Source: Galbibacter pacificus
GTDB lineage: Bacteria; Bacteroidota; Bacteroidia; Flavobacteriales; Flavobacteriaceae
Direction: 5' to 3'
Length of the DNA: 64,000 bases
NCBI RefSeq assembly: GCF_029603155.1
Contig: NZ_JAPMUA010000007.1
Span: 186,001-250,000, forward strand
Every line of letters starts with the position of its first letter. Positions within the stretch are counted from its first letter, which is position 1. Positions 20,301 to 27,817 of the stretch are shown in pieces. The position numbers and the translations under genes were made by a program. The notes below the pieces were generated by a model, which saw nothing but the letters and a program-made list of their open reading frames with translations, made no database searches and had not been told where the DNA came from.

Positions 20301-20558
20301 GCCGATGGAGAAAACGAAGTTATTGCCGCAGGAAATTATTTCGGCACAAAGCCATATCATGGCAGGTTCGATGCCTTTCCGGGAGCCATTATTTACAACG
20401 ATAAACATGTAGAACTTTCGTTGCATGCAGGCCTGGACCTATCTAGTAAAGCAGTTACGGCATTGAACATACTAAGCATAAACAATGAGGCTTATTTATT
20501 GGTTACCATTAACGATAAGAAAGCTGAATTATACAAATTAAAAACCAACAAAAAATAA
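17298..20558 (+). CDS. FG-GAP/UnbV (CRTAC1-like) surface lipoprotein, copy 3
   Basis: A 1,086-residue paralogue. I prefer the second ATG (17298) over the ATG at 17289. It puts the lipobox Cys at residue 17, exactly as in copies 1 and 2, and reduces the overlap with copy 2 to 8 bases. FG-GAP motifs include GGGVAIGDINNDGLPDVF, DVNGDGLLDIY, DYDQDGDLDLY, DFNQDGLPDIY and DLDNDGDIDII. The UnbV domain (~515-585) shows FGIGTKVF, VRGFQASSEP and IDSLWVVWPD. A second propeller half follows with DLNGDGKEDIF and DFDGDGELDIF, and the C-terminus has GNYFGTKPYHGRFDAFPG. It is followed after only 4 bases by the haloperoxidase-like gene, so all four products probably act together at the cell surface. Confidence 0.87.
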   Translation: MNKFPVFILALLLVVSCKNEGDLFSNPTPDNTGIDFVNQVTPTKELNILDYLYFYNGGGVAIGDINNDGLPDVFFSGNQVKNKLYLNKGNLKFEDISTSAKIGGESTWNTGAIMGDVNGDGLLDIYVCAVVGINGFRGHNELYINNGDLTFTESARKYGLDFDSYSSSAAFLDYDQDGDLDLYLLNHAVHTQESYGKADLRYKRNYATGDKLMRNDNGTFTDVSEEAGIYGGVNGYGLGLAVSDFNQDGLPDIYVGNDFHEDDYYYLNNGDGTFTESLKKHFGHTSRFSMGNDVADINHDGFPDILSLDMLPNDETVLKSSAGDENVQMLKMRTEKLGYHYQYTRNMLQINQEGENYAETALMSGIAATDWSWSALFADFNEDGEQDLFISNGIPKRPNDLDFIKFASNEQIRKKLDNTKLVDQKAINLMPSGAYHNFIFEGQKDLQFKDQSGKWIVKDTLISGATAMGDLDNDGDIDIITNNIDQPVGIYINKTNDNGKYIKLKFNYKKPNSFGIGTKVFSFQNGHMQYRELYTVRGFQASSEPIVHFGYNNKNNIDSLWVVWPDKTYQTLKNVTKNQTLVVSPENNRKHFAINKLLTDKPSFFTKIDGNLGIDFKHEEDNYIDFLRQKLIPYQISDRGPATAVGDLNGDGKEDIFFGSSKFKPAMIYMQTDSGFVKNTPNIIKNDSVTEVVAAFIADLNGDKKNDLFTGTGGGDFYAKMEPLKNILYLGRDSTMIKGVLPEQFENVSVAKPFDFDGDGELDIFLGSNAVSYDFGAIPNSFLLINEGNSFSVMENPSLQKAGMVTDAIWSDFDEDGKKDLIVVGEWMPPKFYKNTGSNLEEVFPLEEKLHGLWQGITEFDMDNDGDMDYILGNWGTNSKFKASKEYPLKMYYADFDKNKRTETIVAAEKDGKYYTIANMDELSEQLVSLMRKKFTTYKDFAGKSLEEVFDKVLLDNATLLEVHNLQSGWLENNKGNFTFRPFTNKLQLSPITTFATADVNADGENEVIAAGNYFGTKPYHGRFDAFPGAIIYNDKHVELSLHAGLDLSSKAVTALNILSINNEAYLLVTINDKKAELYKLKTNKK

Positions 20559-20562
20559 ACAG

Positions 20563-21921
20563 ATGAAACGTATTTTTCTTTCATTTCTATGCATCATTTC
20601 ATTGGTAATATTGGCTTCGTGCAACAAAGAAGAAAAACCAATCGAAATTACTTCAGAAAACATGCATCAAGCAATAGACAAAGTTGTTGAAGTAATGATA
20701 CACGATATTTTCTCGCCCGTAGTAGTGAGCAGGATTTTTGTCTATCCAGACATTGCCGCATACGAAATTATGGCGCTCGACGATCCGAATTACAATTCCC
20801 TTGCCGGAAAACTCAATGGTTTAAAATCCATTCCAAAACCCCAAAACACTGAGCATGTTAATTATCGGGTAGCTGCATTGATTGCCCATTTAGAACTAAG
20901 CAAATCTTTAATCTTTTCAGAAGACCGTATTTCCAGTTATCAGGATAGTTTGTATACCTCATGGAAAAAAGTTAATGAAACAGAGTTTGAAACTTCAAAA
21001 AAGTATGCCATGGATGTGGTTTCTTTTATGAAAGCATGGATGGATAAAGACAATTACAAACAAACGCGCACCATGCCCAAGTTTACGGTCGATACGGACG
21101 ACCCCTCTAGGTGGCAGCCCACGCCCCCTGCATATATGGACGGCATTGAGCCACACTGGGACAAAATAAGGACCTTGGTTATAGATTCTGCTTCTCAATT
21201 TAAACCTATTCCACCGCCAGAATTTTCTTTGGATAAGGATAGCAAGTTTTTTAAAGAAGCAAAAGAAGTGTATGACGTTGGAAATAGAATAACCCAAGAA
21301 GGCGATACTTCCGATGGTGTGGCCATTGCGCAGTTTTGGGACTGTAACCCATATGTATCCGTTACCAAAGGTCATTTAATGTTTGCCACCAAAAAAATTA
21401 CCCCCGGGGCACATTGGATAGGCATTACAAAAATTGCCTGTAGAAAAGCGAAAACCAACTTTAACGAAACGGTATTTGCCTATACCAAAACAGCCATTGC
21501 CATTTTTGATGGATTTATAAGTTGTTGGGACGAAAAATACAGGAGTAATTTAATACGCCCGGAAACAGTTATCAACTTGTATATAGACGAAAACTGGAAA
21601 CCTATTTTACAAACGCCGCCTTTTCCCGAGTATACCAGTGGACATTCGGTGGTTTCTGGTGCTGCGGCCAAAACGCTGACTTCTATTTTTGGGGATAATT
21701 TTTCTTTTGACGATGATACTGAAACTCCATATGGCATTCCCATAAGATCTTTTCCTTCTTTTAATAAAGCGGCCGATGAAGCTGCAATGAGCAGGATGTA
21801 TGGCGGTATTCATTACAGGGCGGCCATTGAGGTTGGCATTGACCAAGGCAGGAACATGGCAGGGTATATATTAAACAAGTTAAGCGATATGAGCAATGAA
21901 AAAATTGCCCTAAATAAATAA
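20563..21921 (+). CDS. Vanadium-haloperoxidase-like (PAP2 superfamily) lipoprotein
   Basis: A 452-residue lipoprotein (LVILASC, Cys20) related to vanadium chloroperoxidase and acid phosphatases. The vanadate/phosphate pocket residues can be placed: Lys325 and Arg332 in a K-x6-RP motif (KYRSNLIRP), Ser359-Gly360-His361 (TSGH, where the family usually has PSGH), and Ser410-Arg411-x5-His417 (SRMYGGIH). The Asp that usually lies four residues after the last His is Ala421 here. The pocket could hold vanadate (halide oxidation) or phosphate (phosphatase), and the sequence does not decide between them. It follows the three UnbV proteins by 4 bases and is clearly part of the same operon. Confidence 0.8.
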   Translation: MKRIFLSFLCIISLVILASCNKEEKPIEITSENMHQAIDKVVEVMIHDIFSPVVVSRIFVYPDIAAYEIMALDDPNYNSLAGKLNGLKSIPKPQNTEHVNYRVAALIAHLELSKSLIFSEDRISSYQDSLYTSWKKVNETEFETSKKYAMDVVSFMKAWMDKDNYKQTRTMPKFTVDTDDPSRWQPTPPAYMDGIEPHWDKIRTLVIDSASQFKPIPPPEFSLDKDSKFFKEAKEVYDVGNRITQEGDTSDGVAIAQFWDCNPYVSVTKGHLMFATKKITPGAHWIGITKIACRKAKTNFNETVFAYTKTAIAIFDGFISCWDEKYRSNLIRPETVINLYIDENWKPILQTPPFPEYTSGHSVVSGAAAKTLTSIFGDNFSFDDDTETPYGIPIRSFPSFNKAADEAAMSRMYGGIHYRAAIEVGIDQGRNMAGYILNKLSDMSNEKIALNK

Positions 21922-21936
21922 AACCGGAAACATTAA

Positions 21937-22836
21937 ATGAAAAAAATCCTTTTTGTTATTGGTCTGCTCCTTTTGGCAGTTCTTGTTTGGTACCTGTTTG
22001 TTAAAAAGTCAGATTACATTTATACTTTTAAGGAAAAAACAAGTGCGGGGAGTATCCTTTACAGCATTTCCAATTGGCACAATACAAACGATGCCATTGC
22101 CACAAAAACCATAGACAGTACTTTGTATGCTTCCCTTACACAGCAGCTAAGCTATAAAGGCAAAAACTATATGCTTTATTGGGACATTAATAGTGTTAAC
22201 GATTCTGTTACCGAAGTAAATATTGGCATAAAACAACCCGGGAAGAGTATAAGCAACCGGATAACGGCCCCTTTTTTTAAAACCGATTTTACGGCCACGA
22301 CCAAAGACCTATTAATCAATTTTAAAAAAACGCTAGACTTAAACATTTCAACTTTTAAAGTACAAATAGAAGGCACCGCTACCATGCCAAACAAGCAATG
22401 TGTTTGTGTAAATGCCAAGACCACCCCCGAAGGAAAGGCTGGACAGATGATGCGTAATTATAATTATTTAAGCAATTATATCATTGAAAACAATATACAG
22501 CCAGATGGCAACCCCATGGTTGTTATTAATGAATATAACAAGCTTACCGATAGTATTGACATGGATTTTTGTTTTCCCGTAAAGGGGATAGAAAAACTAC
22601 CCGTTCCATCAGAAGCTATTTTTTTAAGAGAAGTAAGTAAAAACACCGCATTGCTGGCCATTTTTCATGGCAATTATATGTATACGCAACATGCTTGGTT
22701 TGCCCTCTATAATTATGCCGATAACCACGCCATTAATGTAAGCAATAAGGTAATAGAGGTCTTTAATAACAACCCAAACCTTGGTGGAGATGCCTTAAAA
22801 TGGAAAACAGATGTATATATACCTATTGAAGATTGA
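21937..22836 (+). CDS. Membrane-anchored GyrI-like/effector-binding-domain protein
   Basis: A 299-residue protein with one N-terminal membrane anchor (residues ~3-22) and probably a periplasmic or surface body. Residues ~25-140 resemble an SRPBCC-type beta-rich domain (TSAGSILYSISNWHN). Residues ~150-299 look like a GyrI-like/AraC effector-binding domain, with the typical ending seen here as WKTDVYIPIED. Such domains bind small hydrophobic molecules. It is the last gene of the UnbV/haloperoxidase operon (15-base gap) and convergent with the LacI gene 41 bases away. The assignment rests on overall pattern, not on a diagnostic motif. Confidence 0.6.
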   Translation: MKKILFVIGLLLLAVLVWYLFVKKSDYIYTFKEKTSAGSILYSISNWHNTNDAIATKTIDSTLYASLTQQLSYKGKNYMLYWDINSVNDSVTEVNIGIKQPGKSISNRITAPFFKTDFTATTKDLLINFKKTLDLNISTFKVQIEGTATMPNKQCVCVNAKTTPEGKAGQMMRNYNYLSNYIIENNIQPDGNPMVVINEYNKLTDSIDMDFCFPVKGIEKLPVPSEAIFLREVSKNTALLAIFHGNYMYTQHAWFALYNYADNHAINVSNKVIEVFNNNPNLGGDALKWKTDVYIPIED

Positions 22837-22877
22837 ACGGGAAGAACTTTTGTCTCTAATTTATAGAGAGATTGCCA

Positions 22878-23897
22878 TTATTGGGTAGACTCCCGTTTAA
22901 CCAGACTGGATTTGATAATCTCGGTCTCGTATGGCCTTAGCTCGAAATCTTCTTCTTCCAGCCGTTTTATCAATAAATCGGCTGCCTTCTCACCTATTTC
23001 TTCACCGTGCTGGCTAACCGTGGTTAACGAGGGGCTGCTACTTATGGAGATGATACCATCTGTAAAGCCGACAAACGAAATGTCTTTAGGAGCTGTTTTA
23101 CCCATTTTTTGTGCAATTTTCATGGCTGAGACCGCAAAAAATTCGGTTACGCCAAAAACGGCATCGACGTTATGGTTTTTTAGCAGTTCTTCAACAGGTT
23201 CAAAACCGCTGTAAAAATCTTCAACTTTTACAATTAGGTCTTCATCTACCTGTATACCTGCATCGATTAGCGCTTTTTTGTAGCCTTCGGTACGTAGTTT
23301 ACCAACACTCATATAATCTGGCATGGTTATCAACGCTATGTTTTTACGGCCACTTTCAACTAAATAGGAAACGGCACTGTAGGCACCGTGGAAATCGTCT
23401 ATAATTACCTTATCGCAATTTACCTTATCGGTAACGCGGTCTATCATTACCACCGGCATTCCCTGATTTATTACTTCGTTGATGTGGTGAAAGTCCTGTT
23501 TCTTTTCGGTATCTTTTGAGAGCGACATAATAAAGCCGTCTATACTTCCATTGGCAAGCATTTGCATATTGATGACCTCTTTATCGAAAGATTCGTTGGA
23601 AATGCACACAATTACATTATACCCTTTTTCGGTGGCCAAACGCTCTACCCCGGTTATGACCGACGAGAAAAAATAATGTACTATTTCGGGAAGGATAATC
23701 CCTATGTTTTTGGTTTTTTGGTTTTTTAGACTTAATGCTATATTATTGGGCTTGTAGTTATGCTCTTTTGCAAAAGCCTGAATAATCTCCTTGGTTTTCT
23801 CACTTATTTCCGGACTGTCTTTTAATGCTTTTGAAACCGTAGATATGGAAACATTAAATCTTCTAGAAATTTCTTTTAGCGTTATTTTTTGCTTCAT
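22878..23897 (-). CDS. LacI/GalR-family transcriptional regulator
   Basis: A 339-residue repressor-type regulator. The start at 23897 is chosen because the helix-turn-helix begins right there (MKQKITLKEISRRFNVSISTVSKAL); an upstream Met at 23945 would add 16 lysine-rich residues not expected in the family. The DNA-binding domain is at 1-55, followed by the hinge helix (NNIALSLK) and a periplasmic-binding-protein-like effector domain (~62-339; NIGIILPEIVHYFFSSVITGVE, GFTDGIISISSSPSLTTVSQ). Family members in Bacteroidota commonly control sugar-use loci, including alpha-glucan loci. It is convergent with the UnbV operon, so its targets could be that operon or the starch genes at 0-8 kb. Confidence 0.93.
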   Translation of the reverse strand: MKQKITLKEISRRFNVSISTVSKALKDSPEISEKTKEIIQAFAKEHNYKPNNIALSLKNQKTKNIGIILPEIVHYFFSSVITGVERLATEKGYNVIVCISNESFDKEVINMQMLANGSIDGFIMSLSKDTEKKQDFHHINEVINQGMPVVMIDRVTDKVNCDKVIIDDFHGAYSAVSYLVESGRKNIALITMPDYMSVGKLRTEGYKKALIDAGIQVDEDLIVKVEDFYSGFEPVEELLKNHNVDAVFGVTEFFAVSAMKIAQKMGKTAPKDISFVGFTDGIISISSSPSLTTVSQHGEEIGEKAADLLIKRLEEEDFELRPYETEIIKSSLVKRESTQ

Positions 23898-24096
23898 TGG
23901 TTTGTCCTTCTTTTTATAGCTGATATCAAAATTAAGCTTTTTCAATTAAACTCTGCTTTTTATTTCGCCAAGTAACTCGTATTTTAACACCATCAACCTT
24001 ATTTGTCGGTGTTGTGCATTTAATTGAAGGGCACATTAGTACATCCCGTTTTTTATATAATTAATACACTTCCGACAGGGGATAAACAATATTACC

Positions 24097-24957
24097 ATGA
24101 CATTGCATTTTTTTAATACCTACCTGCTATCTTTTTTATTTTTATCATGCCAGCAAGATTACGGCCAGCTTACAGTAATTGCCAATACCGGCGACATACT
24201 AAAAGAAAACTCGGGCATACAAACTATCTCGCCCCACGGTCTTATTTGGGCCATTGGCGATTCGGGGAACAAAGACCATATTTATGGTTTTGATCATAAG
24301 GGCTCGCTTGTTAGGGAAATTAAACTAAAAAACGCAAAAAACAAAGACTGGGAAGAGCTCGCAAAAGACGGGGACGGAAATTTATATATCGGGGATTTTG
24401 GTAATAATGACAATAAGCGAAAAGATTTAAGGATTTACAAGGTTTTTAATCCGGAAATGATAAATGCAGATGAGGCCACCGCAGAAAAAATTGAATTTTA
24501 TTACCCGGAACAAAAAAATTTTCCACCCAAAAAGAAGCATCGTCTTTTTGATGCCGAAGCCTTTTTTTTCTGGAACGGAAACTTCTATATTTTTACAAAG
24601 AACCGTGCCAAACCTTTTGACGGAACTACATTGTTGTATCGTGTTCCAGCTGTTTCGGGAAGACATGAGGCTCAATATATTTCCAGTTTTAAAACCTGCG
24701 GGCACGACAGAAAATGTACGGTTACGGCGGCAGACATAAGTCCCGACAAAAAGAAAATAGCTTTGTTAAGCCATGATAAGGTGTGGTTGCTGAGCAATTT
24801 TACGGGAGATGATTTTTTTAACGGGGACGTTAAGCGTATAGACCTTGGTTACGACTCGCAAAAAGAAGGTATTTGTTTTATAAACGAAGATACCCTGTAT
24901 ATTTCTGACGAGAAGACAGGAAAGCTCGGGGGGAACATCTACCGTTTGCGCTTATAG
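24097..24957 (+). CDS. Lipoprotein with beta-propeller-like repeats, function unknown
   Basis: A 286-residue protein with lipoprotein signal (LLSFLFLSC, Cys18). The body shows propeller-style blades such as GLIWAIGDSGNKDHIYGFD, GDGNLYIGDFGNNDNKRKDL and GICFINEDTLYISDEKTGKLGG. A Cys pair (KTCGHDRKC) could form a disulfide. There is no catalytic motif I recognise. The gene has its own 5' region and is convergent with the YHS gene 9 bases away. I do not assign a function. Confidence 0.7.
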   Translation: MTLHFFNTYLLSFLFLSCQQDYGQLTVIANTGDILKENSGIQTISPHGLIWAIGDSGNKDHIYGFDHKGSLVREIKLKNAKNKDWEELAKDGDGNLYIGDFGNNDNKRKDLRIYKVFNPEMINADEATAEKIEFYYPEQKNFPPKKKHRLFDAEAFFFWNGNFYIFTKNRAKPFDGTTLLYRVPAVSGRHEAQYISSFKTCGHDRKCTVTAADISPDKKKIALLSHDKVWLLSNFTGDDFFNGDVKRIDLGYDSQKEGICFINEDTLYISDEKTGKLGGNIYRLRL

Positions 24958-24966
24958 GTTGGCCTG

Positions 24967-25413
24967 CTAATTATTAAATTTAATCTTCTGCCAGTTTTTA
25001 TCTGCTTCTTTTTGAAGTTTTTCGGCACCTTCTTCTTTCCATAAATCGAGTGTATTGGTGCCATGCGCATTATAGAAAAGGTATAATTTCTTGTCCCTTA
25101 TCTCGAAAGTTTCGGGGTTTATCCTTACTTTCTTTCCGCTGGCAATGGCATAGGCACAATATCCGCCGTATTGCGGTATGTATTTTTCGGGGTCTTGCCG
25201 AAAACGCTTTAGATTTTCTTCTGAACTGAACTTAAAAAGCACATGGTCGTAATCTATTTTAAAATCGGCAGAGCCTTCGGTGGGATTCCCTTCAAAATAA
25301 GAAACTACGTCGTAGCCTTCGGCAATGGCCCCTTTTTTGGTATTGTAATCTATGGACTGCGCAAAAGCAGCGGTCATGGTAAATATTAAAAGTATGGCGG
25401 GAAGTGTTTTCAT
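24967..25413 (-). CDS. Secreted YHS-domain protein
   Basis: A 148-residue exported protein with a signal peptide cleaved near AFAQ (residues ~18-19). The mature part is a YHS domain: KGAIAEGYDVVSYFEGNP, then VLFKFSSEENLKRFRQDPEKYIPQYGGYCAYA. YHS domains often occur in copper or other metal-handling proteins, and the classical Y-H-S triplet is only loosely kept here (YDVVSYF). Monocistronic, convergent with the lipoprotein gene. The metal role is inference from the family. Confidence 0.83.
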   Translation of the reverse strand: MKTLPAILLIFTMTAAFAQSIDYNTKKGAIAEGYDVVSYFEGNPTEGSADFKIDYDHVLFKFSSEENLKRFRQDPEKYIPQYGGYCAYAIASGKKVRINPETFEIRDKKLYLFYNAHGTNTLDLWKEEGAEKLQKEADKNWQKIKFNN

Positions 25414-25475
25414 GATCTATTTGTTTCCTGCTTAGTTGTACTTGTGCACGCAACATTACACAAATAACAACATTT

Positions 25476-26450
25476 TTACAATACCATTAAATTACATCCG
25501 CGAATGTCCGAATTATCGAAACGGCCAATTATTTCGTATTTGTTATCTTTTACCCTTCCCAGGTCCTGCGTAGCTATAAACGCACAAGAATTGATGTTTG
25601 CAAGGTCTATAACATTGATTCCTCCCGTTTTTCCTTCGTCTAAAACGGTTAATGGGTCTTCTGTATCGCGTGTCAAAATTTTCATCCACGGCGGACATTC
25701 AAAAATACCTTTTCCATTTGAATACCCTTGCGATAAAAGTTCGGTCATTCCATATTCTGAATGAATTTCTTCAACCCCAAAACCCTTGCAGAGTAACGCA
25801 TGAAGTTCCTGACGGATCATTTCTTTTCTACGCCCTTTCATGCCGCCGGTTTCCATAACAATGGTGTTTTTTAAATTGAATTGATATTTTTCTATTAAAT
25901 CGAGGAGTGCAAAAGAAACACCTATCAACAAGACCTTACGGCCCATTTTGTCCAATGTTGATAATTGCTGCGCCAGTTCGTCAAGGTTATTGAGATAAAA
26001 ACCGCTTTCAGAGGCATTGGACTGTTCAATCATATCGTTAACCATATAAATTAACGATGAGCCTTTGCGCTCTAAATAGGCTGGCAACAATGCCAAAATG
26101 CTATATTCCCGAATACTTCCATAAAAATGAGAAAAACCCTTTCTGAAGCTCTCTTCATAGACTTTTACATTGGTTACAAAATGCTTACTGGTTGTGCTTC
26201 CCGTGGTGCCGCTACTGGTAAAAATAATTTCTTCGGGATTCGCATTGCAAACTATTCTATGCGATTTAAAAAACTGAATGGGCAAAAAAGGGATTCCTTC
26301 AACAGCAAACACATTGTTGGGCGTACGTTTTAAATGGTTGCAAAAGTCTTGATATACAGCATTGTTTTGATACTGATATTTAAAAACTTGCAAAGCAGTT
26401 TCATGAAATTCGGTTTTGCTTTTTATATTAAAAATTGCCTGTGTGTCCAT
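25476..26450 (-). CDS. LuxE/PaaK-like acyl-adenylate (acyl-protein synthetase) enzyme
   Basis: A 324-residue member of the AMP-forming acyl-activating superfamily, shorter than full acyl-CoA synthetases and similar in size to LuxE acyl-protein synthetases. Visible motifs are the P-loop-like IIFTSSGTTGST (~77-88), ALLPAYLERKGSSLIYMVNDMI, the METGGMKGRR segment, the HSEYGMTELLSQGY adenylate motif, and a C-terminal TQDLGRVKD. It would activate a carboxylic acid as acyl-AMP and may pass it to a Cys or a carrier. No luxCD, acyl carrier or thioesterase gene is nearby, so its substrate and pathway are unknown. Confidence 0.8.
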   Translation of the reverse strand: MDTQAIFNIKSKTEFHETALQVFKYQYQNNAVYQDFCNHLKRTPNNVFAVEGIPFLPIQFFKSHRIVCNANPEEIIFTSSGTTGSTTSKHFVTNVKVYEESFRKGFSHFYGSIREYSILALLPAYLERKGSSLIYMVNDMIEQSNASESGFYLNNLDELAQQLSTLDKMGRKVLLIGVSFALLDLIEKYQFNLKNTIVMETGGMKGRRKEMIRQELHALLCKGFGVEEIHSEYGMTELLSQGYSNGKGIFECPPWMKILTRDTEDPLTVLDEGKTGGINVIDLANINSCAFIATQDLGRVKDNKYEIIGRFDNSDIRGCNLMVL

Positions 26451-26523
26451 TCTTTGTCAATACAAGGCAAAGATAATAGAAGTAAAAATTTTGAGGCGTT
26501 GTATTGTAAAAGTTTTATGAAGA

Positions 26524-26561
26524 ACAAAAACCCCCGACGATGCTGCTGCATGTCGGGGGTT
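26524..26561 (-). terminator. Strong terminator of the TonB receptor/lipoprotein unit
   Basis: AACCCCCGAC at 26529-26538 pairs perfectly with GTCGGGGGTT at 26552-26561. On the minus strand the stem is followed by a T-run (26524-26528 read in reverse). It lies 22 bases after the stop of the lipoprotein gene at 26583. Confidence 0.85.
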
Positions 26562-26582
26562 GTATATTATATATTATTTCTT

Positions 26583-27782
26583 TTACAGAGTAATCCCAAC
26601 CCAATCAAAGGCTGAAGCATCTGCACCTGTATTTCCAGCACCAACAGTTATATTAGAAATATCTACAAGAGTTTCAGCATCTTGTTCGTTCTTAACATCA
26701 TCAATAGTCATCCCTTCAGAAGTAACATTTATAGACACCATATTAGCAGGGCCTTTTCCGTCGGTTAAGTCTATAAAATCTTCTGCACCAGCAGTACCTG
26801 GTAACAATACAAGGGCATTTGTAATAGTTACATCGGTCCCTCTTCTCAATTTTATTGCATCTGTAAAAGCAATAGAGTTAGATTTATTCACAATAGTCAA
26901 TCCATTAAACGTTGGATTTGACCTTGGTTCAGCAGCATTATCATTTTCATTACTATCTGCTTCAATTCCTCTTGGATCTTCAGACTGTAAATCGAATCCG
27001 TCTTCTCTAAGTCCATAAAAATTGGTTGCAGTTCCTCTCCAACCATCAGTCCAGTCAAAAATGTCATCCTTAACATTAACACCTAATGCATTTTTTACGT
27101 TTACTGTGCCTCCAAAAAACTCAAAAGCATCATCAGACCCACTCATAACAGCAATATTCTCCACGGTAGTGCCATTACCTACAGCATAAAAAGTAAATCC
27201 ATTAAATTCTGATTCTGAATTAATAGCAGATCCTGTATATTCTAGAATCATATATTTAATAACACCTGAATTATCTTCGTCATTATCTCCTCCGTAAGTT
27301 AATCCATCTCCAACTTCGGCAACTGCAGTGCCACCATCATTTTTATTTTGACGTGCATTACCAGCTATTAATAAACCTCCCCATGCACCCGCTTCTTTAT
27401 CATCAGAGGTAATAGTTATTGGTGCAGTTGCAGTACCATTAGCCATAATTTTGGATCCTGGAGCTATTGTAATATACAATTTAGTTCTATCTGCTTCAGA
27501 CTCTGCATGAGCAGTAATTGTTGTCCCTGCTTCAATAGTTAATGTAGCATTCTCAGTAACTTTTAACGAGCCTGTTAAAGTATAAGCCGTATTTGCCGCT
27601 AAAGTAATATCTCCAACTACTTCACCTTGAAGATTTGCCGGGTCATAATCGGGATCAGTTGTAGATGTGATTTTCCCATCCTTCTCTTCAATAGGATTAT
27701 CTGAATTATCATCATCACTTGAACAAGATGCTAAAATAACTGCGATGGCAGCCATACTCAAAAAGGTTTTCAAATTTTTCAT
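26583..27782 (-). CDS. Beta-helix surface lipoprotein, probable partner of the TonB receptor
   Basis: A 399-residue lipoprotein (AVILASC, Cys20, then SSDDDNSDNP, a typical surface-export acidic tract). The body is a right-handed beta-helix-like repeat rich in T/N/G ladders (ATLTIEAGTTITAHAE, GSKIMANGTATAPITITSDD, NSGVIKYMILEYTGSAIN, NPTFNGLTIVNKSN), with DDEDNSG and other acidic turns. No polysaccharide lyase motif is seen. It is downstream of the TonB receptor (35-base gap), so the pair probably acts together in uptake. Base composition is low (27% G+C in one counted line), unlike the left half of the window. A phosphate-related role is possible from the PhoB/PhoR neighbours, but is not shown. 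Confidence 0.7.
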   Translation of the reverse strand: MKNLKTFLSMAAIAVILASCSSDDDNSDNPIEEKDGKITSTTDPDYDPANLQGEVVGDITLAANTAYTLTGSLKVTENATLTIEAGTTITAHAESEADRTKLYITIAPGSKIMANGTATAPITITSDDKEAGAWGGLLIAGNARQNKNDGGTAVAEVGDGLTYGGDNDEDNSGVIKYMILEYTGSAINSESEFNGFTFYAVGNGTTVENIAVMSGSDDAFEFFGGTVNVKNALGVNVKDDIFDWTDGWRGTATNFYGLREDGFDLQSEDPRGIEADSNENDNAAEPRSNPTFNGLTIVNKSNSIAFTDAIKLRRGTDVTITNALVLLPGTAGAEDFIDLTDGKGPANMVSINVTSEGMTIDDVKNEQDAETLVDISNITVGAGNTGADASAFDWVGITL

Positions 27783-27817
27783 GATTCTAATTGTTTTTCT
27801 AATTTATAGTTTAATTA

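Noticed and set aside
10662..20558. Possibility that the three large lipoproteins are integrins or adhesins
   Set aside because: FG-GAP repeats also occur in integrin alpha chains, but the UnbV domain and the two-half order fit CRTAC1-like proteins better; there is no von Willebrand or membrane-spanning domain.
20995..21375. 126-codon minus-strand open frame in the haloperoxidase-like gene
   Set aside because: Overlaps a well-supported sense gene; the translation has no domain pattern.
24967..25413. Possibility that the YHS protein is a complete copper transporter or methyltransferase fragment
   Set aside because: The protein is a complete small exported YHS domain with a proper signal and stop; no fusion partner is missing.
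26560..27018. 152-codon plus-strand open frame against the beta-helix lipoprotein
   Set aside because: Repetitive sense codons leave few stops on the other strand; the product is a serine-rich shadow.
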